A stretch of DNA of 18,885 nt from NCBI GenBank assembly GCA_937884015.1, contig CALGBV010000438.1, positions 1 through 18,885 on the forward strand. Direction: 5' to 3'. Position 1 is the first letter of the stretch; each line of letters begins with the position of its first letter. The notes below the pieces were generated by a model. That model searched no databases, was not told the DNA's origin, and saw nothing but the letters and a program-made list of their open reading frames with translations. The DNA is from an uncultured Bacteroidales bacterium. GTDB lineage: Bacteria > Bacteroidota > Bacteroidia > Bacteroidales > F082. Of the stretch, positions 6,499 to 13,209 are shown one piece after another. Both the position numbers and the translations under genes were made by a program.

Positions 6499-7071
6499 AT
6501 GGAAATATTACAGGATTTTGAATCGATAAAATGGAGAAGGCTGCTTGTTAGGTACATTTGTATGCTCGTCATTTGCCTTGCGGCAATAATCTTCGTTATT
6601 GTTTACGACAAGGCATCGTTGTGGGGTGGTTCAGCCGTTATCGCTTTGATGATTATTATCCCGATGTCCTTCGTCAGCAGCAGCAAATGTATAGCCAGAA
6701 ACCTTGCCATTGATAATGATAACCTGTATTTCAATTATATGATTGGATCAATTTTGTTGCCTTTGTCCGAAATTGCAAGCATCGAAAAAGCCGATGACCA
6801 GCTTTATGGCCGTGGCAGAGGTAAACTAATGAACTCTGGCACAAATGCTGAAAGGGTCTATGGCCTGAATGATAAGAAAAGCGAAAGGAAAAAACTTTCC
6901 AACCGACAAATGACTTACGGCGGTTGGTGCAAGCGCGGAACGGAACACATATACTATTTATTCAGCGCACAACGCGACAATCACGCGCTTATCACCACGA
7001 AAAGCGGTAAGCTCTATGTGGTTGATTACGAGAATATTGAAGCGATAAAACGGAAAGCCGGACTTATTTGA
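6499..7071 (+). CDS. Membrane protein with PH-like C-terminal domain, copy 2 (paralog)
   Basis: A 190-residue tandem paralog of the gene ending at 6458, with a 40-nt gap. Both begin MEILQ, keep two transmembrane helices (here about 15-35 and 42-60), and share LLPLSEIASIEKA, QLYGR, GGWCKRGTEH, SAQRDNHALITT and LYVVDYEN. The transmembrane part has diverged much more than the tail, and part of the tail is near-identical at the DNA level. The last 8 nt overlap the end of the convergent DUF2147 gene. Function unknown; the pair may form a hetero-oligomer. Confidence 0.82.
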   Translation: MEILQDFESIKWRRLLVRYICMLVICLAAIIFVIVYDKASLWGGSAVIALMIIIPMSFVSSSKCIARNLAIDNDNLYFNYMIGSILLPLSEIASIEKADDQLYGRGRGKLMNSGTNAERVYGLNDKKSERKKLSNRQMTYGGWCKRGTEHIYYLFSAQRDNHALITTKSGKLYVVDYENIEAIKRKAGLI

Positions 7072-7522
7072 TTTTCGTCCAATAAGCCTTTTCGCTGATG
7101 CCAAGCACACTGCCTTTCAGCATCAGCTTGCCATCGGACTGGAACTCACAAGTGACATTGGCACGAATGCCACGCTGCGGGTCGTAGATTTTCGTTCCGT
7201 CCCACACTTTCTTTTCGGCATTGTAGGTCAGGCCATCGAACAGCACGATTTGGGTGCAAGGCAGTTTGCGCAGGTTCTTGTCGGGATTCTTTTCATCCAA
7301 CAGCACTTTTCCGTTTTCATCCTTGTCAATCTCCATCCAGAAAATCTGGCCTTTGAAAGAACCATCGCGGTTTTGAGTGATATGAACCTTGAAATGATCC
7401 TTGCCTTTGATAGATTCGTAATCGCCTAAGATACTGTTTCCTACTGCGTTGTTTCCTTTTGTCTGAGCAAATGAGAAGGCTACCAAAACGAGTGCCAATA
7501 CTGTGAAAAGTGCTTTTTTCAT
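7064..7522 (-). CDS. Secreted DUF2147-family protein
   Basis: A 152-residue protein with a signal peptide (residues 1-19, cleavage after SFA before Q). The mature part follows the DUF2147 pattern: GDYESIKG at the front, the GQIFWMEIDKDENG strand, LDEKNPDKNLRKLPCTQIVL, the WDGTKIYDPQRG motif and a final LKGSVLGISEKAYWTK. This family forms small periplasmic or secreted beta-barrel-like proteins of unknown biochemical role. It has its own strong promoter (7548-7578) and a 3' end overlapping the convergent neighbour by 8 nt. Confidence 0.9.
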   Translation of the reverse strand: MKKALFTVLALVLVAFSFAQTKGNNAVGNSILGDYESIKGKDHFKVHITQNRDGSFKGQIFWMEIDKDENGKVLLDEKNPDKNLRKLPCTQIVLFDGLTYNAEKKVWDGTKIYDPQRGIRANVTCEFQSDGKLMLKGSVLGISEKAYWTKIK

Positions 7523-7547
7523 TTTTATCCGGTATTAAATTAGACTG

Positions 7548-7578
7548 CAAAAATAAGTTTTTCGGCCTTTCATGCAAA
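7548..7578 (-). promoter_or_regulatory. Full Bacteroidota promoter for the DUF2147 gene
   Basis: On the minus strand TTTG (7575-7578) is followed by 19 nt and then TATTTTTG (7548-7555). This is an exact match to both -33 and -7 elements at the right spacing. The leader would be about 20 nt. The -33 element lies in the last codons of the upstream SGNH hydrolase gene. Confidence 0.75.
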
Positions 7579-8271
7579 GACCTTGCCAACATTATTTGCA
7601 ATGGCGTCAGCAATCAAGGCGTGGCCCTTCTCGTTGGGATGAATGCCATCATCGCAAAGGTAATCGCTGTAATTGCGGACTTCCAGAAACGGCGTCGTCA
7701 CATCGATAATCGGCACACGCAGATGTCGCGCCAGCTTGAAAAGCTCCACATTATACATTTCGTGCCACTGATAGATGCGCATCGTGCGGCCACCCAGCCA
7801 CGAAAGAATATTGTCGCGGTTCAGGCCAGCCGAAAGATGATCGAAAAAGCGGTCAGGGTCAATCAAAGGCAAGGACATGATGACAGGATTGCCGTTCATT
7901 TTCCTGATTCTCTGAATCAAATCGCGGTATTGCTTCACGAAAACATCAAGCGAATTTTTCGGAAGATGCTGAACATTTGGATTTTCCGACACTTCTTTCC
8001 AGTTATGGTCACAATCGTTGCCGCCATATTCAAACAGAATGTAATCGGCTTCCGCCACATCTTTTTCGTGACGGTCGATGTATTTCATGCCTTGCGTCGT
8101 GGTGCTGCCAAAACAGGCATAGTTCTTAATGCTGATGCCAAACCGCTGTCCGCAACGGTTGACGAAACTTTGCTCCGAGACCTGATAAAGCGGTTTTCCC
8201 GAAGCGTCTTTTTCTGACGAGACGACACCTTTCATAATGGAATCGCCGAATGTGCAAATCATATTTTTCAT
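7570..8271 (-). CDS. Cytosolic SGNH/GDSL-family hydrolase
   Basis: A 233-residue esterase-like enzyme. Block I is FGDSI (nucleophile Ser11), block II has G55 in CFGSTTT, block III is GGND (83-86) with oxyanion-hole N85, and block V is DGIHPN (D208, H211). All four catalytic and oxyanion positions are present, so it should be active on ester or acyl groups. Unlike many Bacteroidota members that act on polysaccharide acetyl groups, it has no signal peptide, which points to an intracellular substrate. The substrate cannot be told from sequence. A complete promoter precedes it and the DUF2147 promoter starts inside its 3' end. Confidence 0.93.
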   Translation of the reverse strand: MKNMICTFGDSIMKGVVSSEKDASGKPLYQVSEQSFVNRCGQRFGISIKNYACFGSTTTQGMKYIDRHEKDVAEADYILFEYGGNDCDHNWKEVSENPNVQHLPKNSLDVFVKQYRDLIQRIRKMNGNPVIMSLPLIDPDRFFDHLSAGLNRDNILSWLGGRTMRIYQWHEMYNVELFKLARHLRVPIIDVTTPFLEVRNYSDYLCDDGIHPNEKGHALIADAIANNVGKVFA

Positions 8272-8295
8272 TTCCCTTTTGGTTTAAATCTGCCG

Positions 8296-8328
8296 CAAAA
8301 TTACGGCGAGGTCATCACTCATAACAAA
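8296..8328 (-). promoter_or_regulatory. Promoter for the SGNH hydrolase gene
   Basis: On the minus strand TTTG (8325-8328) is followed by 21 nt and TAATTTTG (8296-8303). Both elements match the Bacteroidota consensus. The -7 box ends 24 nt before the ATG at 8271. Confidence 0.65.
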
Positions 8329-8372
8329 CAAAGTGATTGAAGGTTTGGTGTTGTGACAAAAACCAGCGTTTT

Positions 8373-8416
8373 GGGACGAAAGTGACGAATTTAGGGACGA
8401 AAAACGATGAATTTGG
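8373..8416. repeat. Degenerate direct repeat of about 22 nt
   Basis: GGGACGAAAGTGACGAATTT (from 8373) is followed directly by GGGACGAAAAACGATGAATT (from 8394). It is an imperfect two-copy tandem in the spacer between the SGNH and ADP-ribosylglycohydrolase genes, with no evident role. Confidence 0.5.
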
Positions 8417-8451
8417 TGCCTGATTTTCGTTCCTCCCAAGGAAAATGGGAC

Positions 8452-8479
8452 AAAAAAAGCGGCCAAAAAGACCGCTTTT
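8452..8479 (-). terminator. Intrinsic terminator of the ADP-ribosylglycohydrolase operon
   Basis: AAAAGCGG (8455-8462) pairs with CCGCTTTT (8472-8479) around a 9-nt loop. On the minus strand the stem runs into seven T (8452-8458). It sits 27 nt past the stop codon at 8506, at the end of the Nudix-vWA-hydrolase operon. Confidence 0.85.
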
Positions 8480-8505
8480 CCATCAAAAAAACGCATGAAA
8501 TAATG

Positions 8506-9753
8506 CTATTTACTCAGCACCTTCCAAAACGTTTCAGGCAGACTGACATTCAAAAGTTTTGTGGCATCAGCAAAAAGCGGCGCGATTTCGCCATCAGTGA
8601 AACCAGCAATGCCGCAGCCAATGCGCGTGACAAGGAATTTCTGTCCCGGATGCTGTTTTGCATACTCGATGAAACCATCGACGTAAGGTTTGATGGTCTC
8701 CACTCCACCCTGCATGGTCGGGATGGCGTAGCATTGTCCGGTCGGACCGACGCCTACACCCCATTCTGCGCCAAATTTCGCATTGGCAATATGAGCCGCA
8801 CCGCCGCCATGATGACCAGCCAAATTGCTACCGAAGACAAAGATTTCATTTGAACGAAGTTCCTTGATGAAATCAGGTGTGAATCTATCCATAGTTTCTG
8901 TAAAATATGAAGGTTTATAATACGTGTGTTTCTGCATTTGGTCGAGAATGTGCTTGAAATCGGCAGGCAGACGACGCCACATTTCGGCCACAATCCATGC
9001 AGGAATGAACTTATAGTAAGCCTCGGCAATGCCGCCCGTGATGCAAGCCAAAGTGTCGCTGTCGCCGCCAAGCGAAACTGCCAAACGGATGGCGCTTTCA
9101 AAATCGGTGCTTTCAAGGAAAGCAATGATGGCTTCGGGCACCGTGCCTTGGCATGACCCGTCAAATTCATAATTCGGACGAATTTCATCACAAGTGTGGT
9201 TCAAGTTGTAGCCATATTTTGCAGAAATATAACCTTTTATCTCCGCTTTGCTTTTTCCCGTGCGGGCCATGAAAATAGCCGCTGCCGTTGCTTGTGCGCC
9301 TTTGATGCCTTCAGGATGGTTGTGCGTGATTTCGGCAGAAATCTTTGCAATAAGCTCGGTTTCTTCCAAAGTGTCGGCCACCCAGCCACACGCACTGACA
9401 CGCATGGCTGAACCATTGCCCCAACTGTTGTAAGGCCTGCGTTTGCCCGCCTTATTTGTATCTGCATATCCAGGATACTCGCATAAAAACTCTGGATTAA
9501 AAAGCCATCTGTGGAATCCGCCGCCATAACCGCCCATCGGGCAAGGATATTTGTTGGCGAAATTCAGCATCGACTGCTCCAGTTCCTGCGTGTAGTGGCC
9601 TGCGTCGCGCAACAGCCAATCGGCCACAGCCATGGTCATCACCGAATCGTCGGTGTAGTTGCTTCTCGGTGAGAAAAACGGGAAATCCGTTGTCTTGATA
9701 TTGTCAAATTCGTAAACCGACCCTGCGGTATCGCCTATAATTGCTCCTAACAT
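8506..9753 (-). CDS. ADP-ribosylglycohydrolase fused to an A1S_2505-like domain
   Basis: A 415-residue two-domain protein. Residues 1 to about 275 form a DraG/ARH-type ADP-ribosylglycohydrolase: GAIIGDTAGS at the start, the metal motif TDDS (T34, D35, D36), HNHPEG, and the second metal motif GGDSDT (D231, D233, T234). All binuclear-magnesium ligands are present, so hydrolysis of ADP-ribose from protein or small molecules is expected. Residues about 303-395 match a small family otherwise seen as stand-alone phage proteins (A1S_2505 type): IFVFGSNLAGHHGGGAA, CYAIPT, and LVTRIGCGIAGF. The macro-like ring of glycines suggests nucleotide or ADP-ribose binding, which is inference. The vWA gene ends 3 nt upstream and a strong terminator follows. 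Confidence 0.92.
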   Translation of the reverse strand: MLGAIIGDTAGSVYEFDNIKTTDFPFFSPRSNYTDDSVMTMAVADWLLRDAGHYTQELEQSMLNFANKYPCPMGGYGGGFHRWLFNPEFLCEYPGYADTNKAGKRRPYNSWGNGSAMRVSACGWVADTLEETELIAKISAEITHNHPEGIKGAQATAAAIFMARTGKSKAEIKGYISAKYGYNLNHTCDEIRPNYEFDGSCQGTVPEAIIAFLESTDFESAIRLAVSLGGDSDTLACITGGIAEAYYKFIPAWIVAEMWRRLPADFKHILDQMQKHTYYKPSYFTETMDRFTPDFIKELRSNEIFVFGSNLAGHHGGGAAHIANAKFGAEWGVGVGPTGQCYAIPTMQGGVETIKPYVDGFIEYAKQHPGQKFLVTRIGCGIAGFTDGEIAPLFADATKLLNVSLPETFWKVLSK

Positions 9754-9756
9754 GAC

Positions 9757-10527
9757 TTATGCTTTTTTGTCGTTATCGTTTTCATTTTCAGTCTCATCGC
9801 CAAAATACTTGGTCTCGGCGTTTTTCCTTGAACGGAACAGTTTGCGCTCTTTTGCGGTCATGAATTGCGTGGTCGCAAAATCAGCGCTCATTGATGCGAA
9901 GCACCTGCCTTTGGCTTCTCTTTCAAGTCGCCAAGCTTCTCTCATGCCCGCCTCGTCATCAATGAAAGCCATGCTGTTACGGATGGACAAGTCTTCCGAA
10001 ACCTTGTCAACATCCTGATTTGTACCGATATAGGCGAATGTCCAGCCTTCGTTGTTGGTCAAATCCTCCACCAAAGCCTTGACGTCTTTCAGGCGGTATT
10101 CCTTCGATGCGTTTTCAAGACCGTCAGTAATGATGGTGACGACAGCTGTGGCATCATTCTTATCCTTAATGTCGTTGCGCAAAGCCGAAATCGAAATGCC
10201 CATGGCATCGTAAAGCGGTGTGCAGCAGCACGGACGGTAATCTTTTGAAGTCAATTCTGGAATTTTGTCAACTGGCACCTTGTCGTAAACGAGGCGCTTC
10301 TCGCAATCGCAGAAAACCATCAGCGAAACAAAATGTTCCTGCGTGTCCTTGAATTTTTCCTGCGCAGCACGGATGCTGCCGACGGTTTCGTTGAAGCCCG
10401 AAATGGCTGCGCGTGCAATCGAGCTCATCGAGCCGCTCTTGTCGAGGATGATGAGGTTGTAGACTTGAGTCTTGTTTGAGGTTTCGTTAGTTTTTTGTTC
10501 GTTTTGATTTTTGTTGAAGATACTCAT
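9757..10527 (-). CDS. vWA-domain protein (TerY-like) with intact MIDAS
   Basis: A 256-residue cytosolic protein with a von Willebrand A domain from about residue 20 to 190. The metal-ion-dependent adhesion site is complete: DKSGSM (29-34), T103 in CTPLYDAMG, and D135 in ITDGLEN. Five cysteines cluster near it (C73, C75 in FCDC; C100-C102 in CCCTP), which may bind a metal or form disulfides. The C-terminal 60 residues are charged and lack a membrane anchor. Such proteins usually scaffold multi-protein complexes. It ends 3 nt before the ADP-ribosylglycohydrolase gene, so the two are translationally linked, and it has no promoter of its own that I can see. Confidence 0.92.
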   Translation of the reverse strand: MSIFNKNQNEQKTNETSNKTQVYNLIILDKSGSMSSIARAAISGFNETVGSIRAAQEKFKDTQEHFVSLMVFCDCEKRLVYDKVPVDKIPELTSKDYRPCCCTPLYDAMGISISALRNDIKDKNDATAVVTIITDGLENASKEYRLKDVKALVEDLTNNEGWTFAYIGTNQDVDKVSEDLSIRNSMAFIDDEAGMREAWRLEREAKGRCFASMSADFATTQFMTAKERKLFRSRKNAETKYFGDETENENDNDKKA

Positions 10528-10571
10528 AATGCTTGTTTTATTTGATTGTTAATGTGTTTTTTCGTTTTGGT

Positions 10572-10604
10572 TTCTGGCAGCCAGCCCCGAACTGACTGCC
10601 AGAA
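10572..10604. repeat. Stem-loop in the Nudix-vWA spacer
   Basis: TTCTGGCAG (10572-10580) pairs perfectly with CTGCCAGAA (10596-10604). After one mismatch CAG/CTG adds three more pairs, leaving a 7-nt loop (CCCCGAA). No T-run follows on either strand, so it looks like an mRNA structure inside the operon and not a terminator. Confidence 0.65.
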
Positions 10605-10636
10605 CATAATCTTAGTATTGCTTAATTATTTGTTTT

Positions 10637-11437
10637 TCAAAATTCTATACGGAAAGTTCCCTTCTTTTTCATCTCATCGTATTTTTCTTTGTTGAAATGA
10701 AATTTGCGGCCTTTGCGTCCCAAAGTCTGCTGTTCCTGGGCATCTTCCGATGGCCGGGACATTTGAAGAAATGCCGTCGTCTCGCCAAACAGCGCACCTA
10801 TATCATACGATTTCATTTCGGAATGTGCGCCATAATAACGCGGCTGTTGTTCTTCTTCAACCGGCTCAATCAGACCGAGTTGCATCATTTTTTTCTGGAA
10901 ATTGCGGCGGTCGAACTGAACACCCAAAATGGTTTCGTACAAACGCTGCAACTGCGGCATGGTGAAACTTTCGTCCAGAAGGTCAAAGCCAATCGGATTG
11001 AAATGGATGGCTTGCCTCAGTTTTTTCATTGCCTCACGCAAAATGTAATCGTGATCGAAAGCCAACTGCGGCACCTTGTCGACCGAAAACCACTGCGCCT
11101 GAGCCGCATCGTCGCCGCCTTTCACCTCCGAACTTTTCACCAATGCGTAAAACGCAATGGAAACGACACGTTCGCGCGGATCGCGATAGACACCTGAAAA
11201 TGCCCCAAGTTGGTCCATATATGTCAGTTTCAGTCCCGTTTCCTCAACCAATTCGCGCATGGCGCACTGCTCGGCACTTTCGTCGATGCGCATAAAACCG
11301 CCCGGGAAAGCCCATGAGCCTTTGTAGGGTTCGCAGCCGCGCTCAATGAGCAGCACTTTCAAATCGTAACCATCAAAGCCAAACACCACGCAATCGGTGG
11401 CAATCGCCGGATGAGGATATTTGTAAGTGTATTCCAT
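10637..11437 (-). CDS. Nudix/winged-helix transcriptional regulator (NrtR-like)
   Basis: A 266-residue protein. The N-terminal Nudix domain carries a complete Nudix box: G47, E53, R61-E62, E65-E66, G68 in the order GX5EX7REUXEEXGU, so hydrolase activity is possible. From about 155 to 240 a winged-helix domain follows (FTMPQLQRLYETILG, DRRNFQKKMMQLGLI), and the basic tail GRKGRKFHFNKEKYDEMKKKG is typical of this group. In the NrtR family the Nudix domain senses ADP-ribose-type ligands and the wing binds DNA to control NAD metabolism. In Bacteroides a relative (AraR) controls arabinose genes instead, so the ligand is not certain. The gene heads the operon with the vWA and ADP-ribosylglycohydrolase genes and is preceded by three matching palindromes. 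Confidence 0.9.
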   Translation of the reverse strand: MEYTYKYPHPAIATDCVVFGFDGYDLKVLLIERGCEPYKGSWAFPGGFMRIDESAEQCAMRELVEETGLKLTYMDQLGAFSGVYRDPRERVVSIAFYALVKSSEVKGGDDAAQAQWFSVDKVPQLAFDHDYILREAMKKLRQAIHFNPIGFDLLDESFTMPQLQRLYETILGVQFDRRNFQKKMMQLGLIEPVEEEQQPRYYGAHSEMKSYDIGALFGETTAFLQMSRPSEDAQEQQTLGRKGRKFHFNKEKYDEMKKKGTFRIEF

Positions 11438-11451
11438 TTTCTTTCCTTGTT

Positions 11452-11468
11452 TGTGTAAATTTTACGCA
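11452..11468. promoter_or_regulatory. Palindromic operator 1
   Basis: TGTGTAAATTTTACGCA, arms TGTGTA and TACGCA (one mismatch) around 5 nt. It overlaps the end of the -7 box and the expected start point of the Nudix operon, where a bound repressor would block initiation. Confidence 0.7.
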
Positions 11469-11497
11469 AAAGTACAACTATTTTTCATTCTGGCAAC
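11467..11497 (-). promoter_or_regulatory. Promoter of the Nudix-vWA-ADP-ribosylglycohydrolase operon
   Basis: On the minus strand GTTG (11494-11497) is followed by 19 nt and TACTTTTG (11467-11474), an exact TAnnTTTG. It lies between operators 1 and 2. Confidence 0.7.
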
Positions 11498-11503
11498 TAT
11501 TTT

Positions 11504-11520
11504 TGTGTACTTTTTACACA
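11504..11520. promoter_or_regulatory. Palindromic operator 2
   Basis: TGTGTACTTTTTACACA, perfect arms TGTGTA/TACACA around 5 nt. It lies just upstream of the -33 element and starts 52 bp from operator 1. Confidence 0.75.
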
Positions 11521-11557
11521 TATAATTTTTATATAATTGATTTACTGCAATTTAATT

Positions 11558-11574
11558 AGTGTAATTTTTACACA
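11558..11574. promoter_or_regulatory. Palindromic operator 3
   Basis: AGTGTAATTTTTACACA, arms AGTGTA/TACACA around 5 nt (one mismatch at the outer base). It starts 54 bp from operator 2, so all three sites lie on about the same face of the helix. It is also the site nearest the MATE gene. Confidence 0.7.
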
Positions 11575-11641
11575 ATATAAAAGTCAATTTTGATTTATTG
11601 AATCGCAGACTACAGCAAGACCATTTTTCCTCACTTTGTTG

Positions 11642-11649
11642 TAACTTTG
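11642..11649 (+). promoter_or_regulatory. -7 box for the MATE exporter gene
   Basis: TAACTTTG matches TAnnTTTG exactly, 21 nt before the GTG at 11671. No clear -33 element is present. It shows that an in-frame TTG at 11647, inside the box, cannot be the start codon. Confidence 0.6.
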
Positions 11650-11670
11650 CAGCCGAAATCAAAACAAGCC

Positions 11671-13065
11671 GTGAACACTAATCTTGACGAACAGAAACTC
11701 AACGAAAAATACGAGATGATGACACAGAAGCCCGTAAAAAGGTTGATTCTGAGAATGTCCATCCCGACCATCATCAGTATGTTGGTGACGAGCCTCTACA
11801 ACATGGCCGACTCGTTTTTTGTAGGGCATCTCAGCACTGAAGCCGTTGCTGGCGTTGGCGTTTCGTTTGCTTACATGGCCTTCATCAATGCCTGCGGTTT
11901 CTTTTTCGGACACGGTTCGGGCAATTACATTTCGCGGGCCTTGGGTGCCGTGCAACGCGAAAATGCTGGCAAAATGGCGGCGACCGGGTTCTTCAGTCCG
12001 CTCATTTTCGGCACTCTGGCAGGATTGATTTGCTCCATTTTCATCTCGCCTTTGTCGCGGGCCTTAGGTGCCACCGATGCCATTCTCCCCTTTGCCAACG
12101 ATTACCTGCGCTACATACTGATTGCCACACCTTTCATGATGTCATCGCTGACACTCAACAACCAACTCCGTTTGCAAGGCAATGCTCGTTTTGCCATGAT
12201 TGGCATTGCCTCAGGTGCCATCCTCAACATCATTTTGGACCCGATTTTCATTTTCACTTTGGGCATGGGCGTCAGCGGAGCCTCGTTTGCCACTGCCATC
12301 AGTCAGGTTTTCGGCTGGTGCCTGCTGCTTTGGGGCACTACGCGCGAAGGCAATGTCCATATCCGTTTCAAGAACTTCACGCCTACGCTGAAATTCTACC
12401 GTCAAATCATAAAAGGCGGCCTTCCATCCCTGATGCGGCAAGCCTTGTCGGTTGTTGCAACAATCAGCCTCAACCGCATGGCCGTGCATTATGCCATCCC
12501 AGGTGAAGAAGCCTCGGTGGTGGCCGCATTCTCCATCGTGACGCGCATCATGATGATTTGCTATTCCGTCGTGCTTGGTTTTGGTCAAGGATTCCAACCG
12601 GTTTGCGGATTCAACTACGGAGCAAAACTATATGGCCGCGTCAAAGAAAGCTATCTGTTTTGCATCAACTTGTCGTTAGTGTTGCTGATCATCATGGGCA
12701 CTTTAGGTTTCGTCTTTTCACCCGAAATCATCTCTGTTTTCCGTAGCGAAGACCCGAAACTGCTCGTTGTCGGCACGCACGCCATGCGCTGGCAATGCGT
12801 AGCATTTCCATTGATGGGACTCTGCACCATGACCAACATGCTTTTCCAAAACATCGGCTACACATGGCAAGCCACCTTGCTCTCGATGTGCCGCCAAGGC
12901 ATCTGTTTCCTGCCTGCTGTCTTCATTGCACCTTTGATTTGGGGACTCACCGGATTGGAAGCTGCGCAAGCCATCGCCGACCTGATGTCGTTCATCATTG
13001 CGCTGCCGTTTGCCATTAACATTTGTAAGGAATTGAAGCGGTTAGAAGCGGAGAAAGTGAAGTAA
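11671..13065 (+). CDS. MATE-family multidrug/metabolite exporter
   Basis: A membrane transporter of about 464 residues with the usual 12 hydrophobic helices in two halves. Family landmarks are the N-terminal stretch PVKRLILRMSIPTIISMLVTSLYNMADSFFVG and, later, QGFQPVCGFNYGAKLYGRV at the equivalent place of the second half. MATE proteins export cationic drugs or metabolites in exchange for sodium or protons. The start is unsettled: the -7 box rules out the TTG at 11647. GTG at 11671 keeps the NEKYEMMTQKPV segment common in Bacteroidota members, while ATG at 11716 would trim it. The gene is divergent from the Nudix regulator and shares its palindrome-bearing control region. Confidence 0.92.
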   Translation: MNTNLDEQKLNEKYEMMTQKPVKRLILRMSIPTIISMLVTSLYNMADSFFVGHLSTEAVAGVGVSFAYMAFINACGFFFGHGSGNYISRALGAVQRENAGKMAATGFFSPLIFGTLAGLICSIFISPLSRALGATDAILPFANDYLRYILIATPFMMSSLTLNNQLRLQGNARFAMIGIASGAILNIILDPIFIFTLGMGVSGASFATAISQVFGWCLLLWGTTREGNVHIRFKNFTPTLKFYRQIIKGGLPSLMRQALSVVATISLNRMAVHYAIPGEEASVVAAFSIVTRIMMICYSVVLGFGQGFQPVCGFNYGAKLYGRVKESYLFCINLSLVLLIIMGTLGFVFSPEIISVFRSEDPKLLVVGTHAMRWQCVAFPLMGLCTMTNMLFQNIGYTWQATLLSMCRQGICFLPAVFIAPLIWGLTGLEAAQAIADLMSFIIALPFAINICKELKRLEAEKVK

Positions 13066-13080
13066 CTTTATTGTTTGTTC

Positions 13081-13113
13081 TCCCGCAGATTCCGCTGACC
13101 TTCGCAGATTTTG
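13081..13113. repeat. CGCAGATT-type intergenic repeat fragment
   Basis: CGCAGATT occurs at 13084-13091 and 13103-13110 inside TCCCGCAGATTCCGCTGACC and following bases. It resembles the widespread non-coding word built from CTGCG and TCTGCGGGA found between genes in many Bacteroidota. It lies in the spacer after the MATE gene. Confidence 0.45.
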
Positions 13114-13209
13114 CAAGTAGATTTCGAAAGTAGCTCAATCATAAATTCATACGGATTGACCGGCACATGAATGAAATTTATTTGAAAACATCACAAGGCG
13201 GGACAAAAC

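Noticed and set aside
7510..8217. Long rightward open frame of 235 codons opposite the SGNH hydrolase gene
   Set aside because: It is antisense to a gene with complete catalytic motifs, has no family features and is a composition shadow.
8284..8496. 70-codon leftward frame in the spacer beside the SGNH gene
   Set aside because: It runs across a terminator and a promoter and has no recognisable protein features.
11647..11670. In-frame TTG start for the MATE gene
   Set aside because: The TTG overlaps the -7 box TAACTTTG, so it would lie upstream of the transcript.
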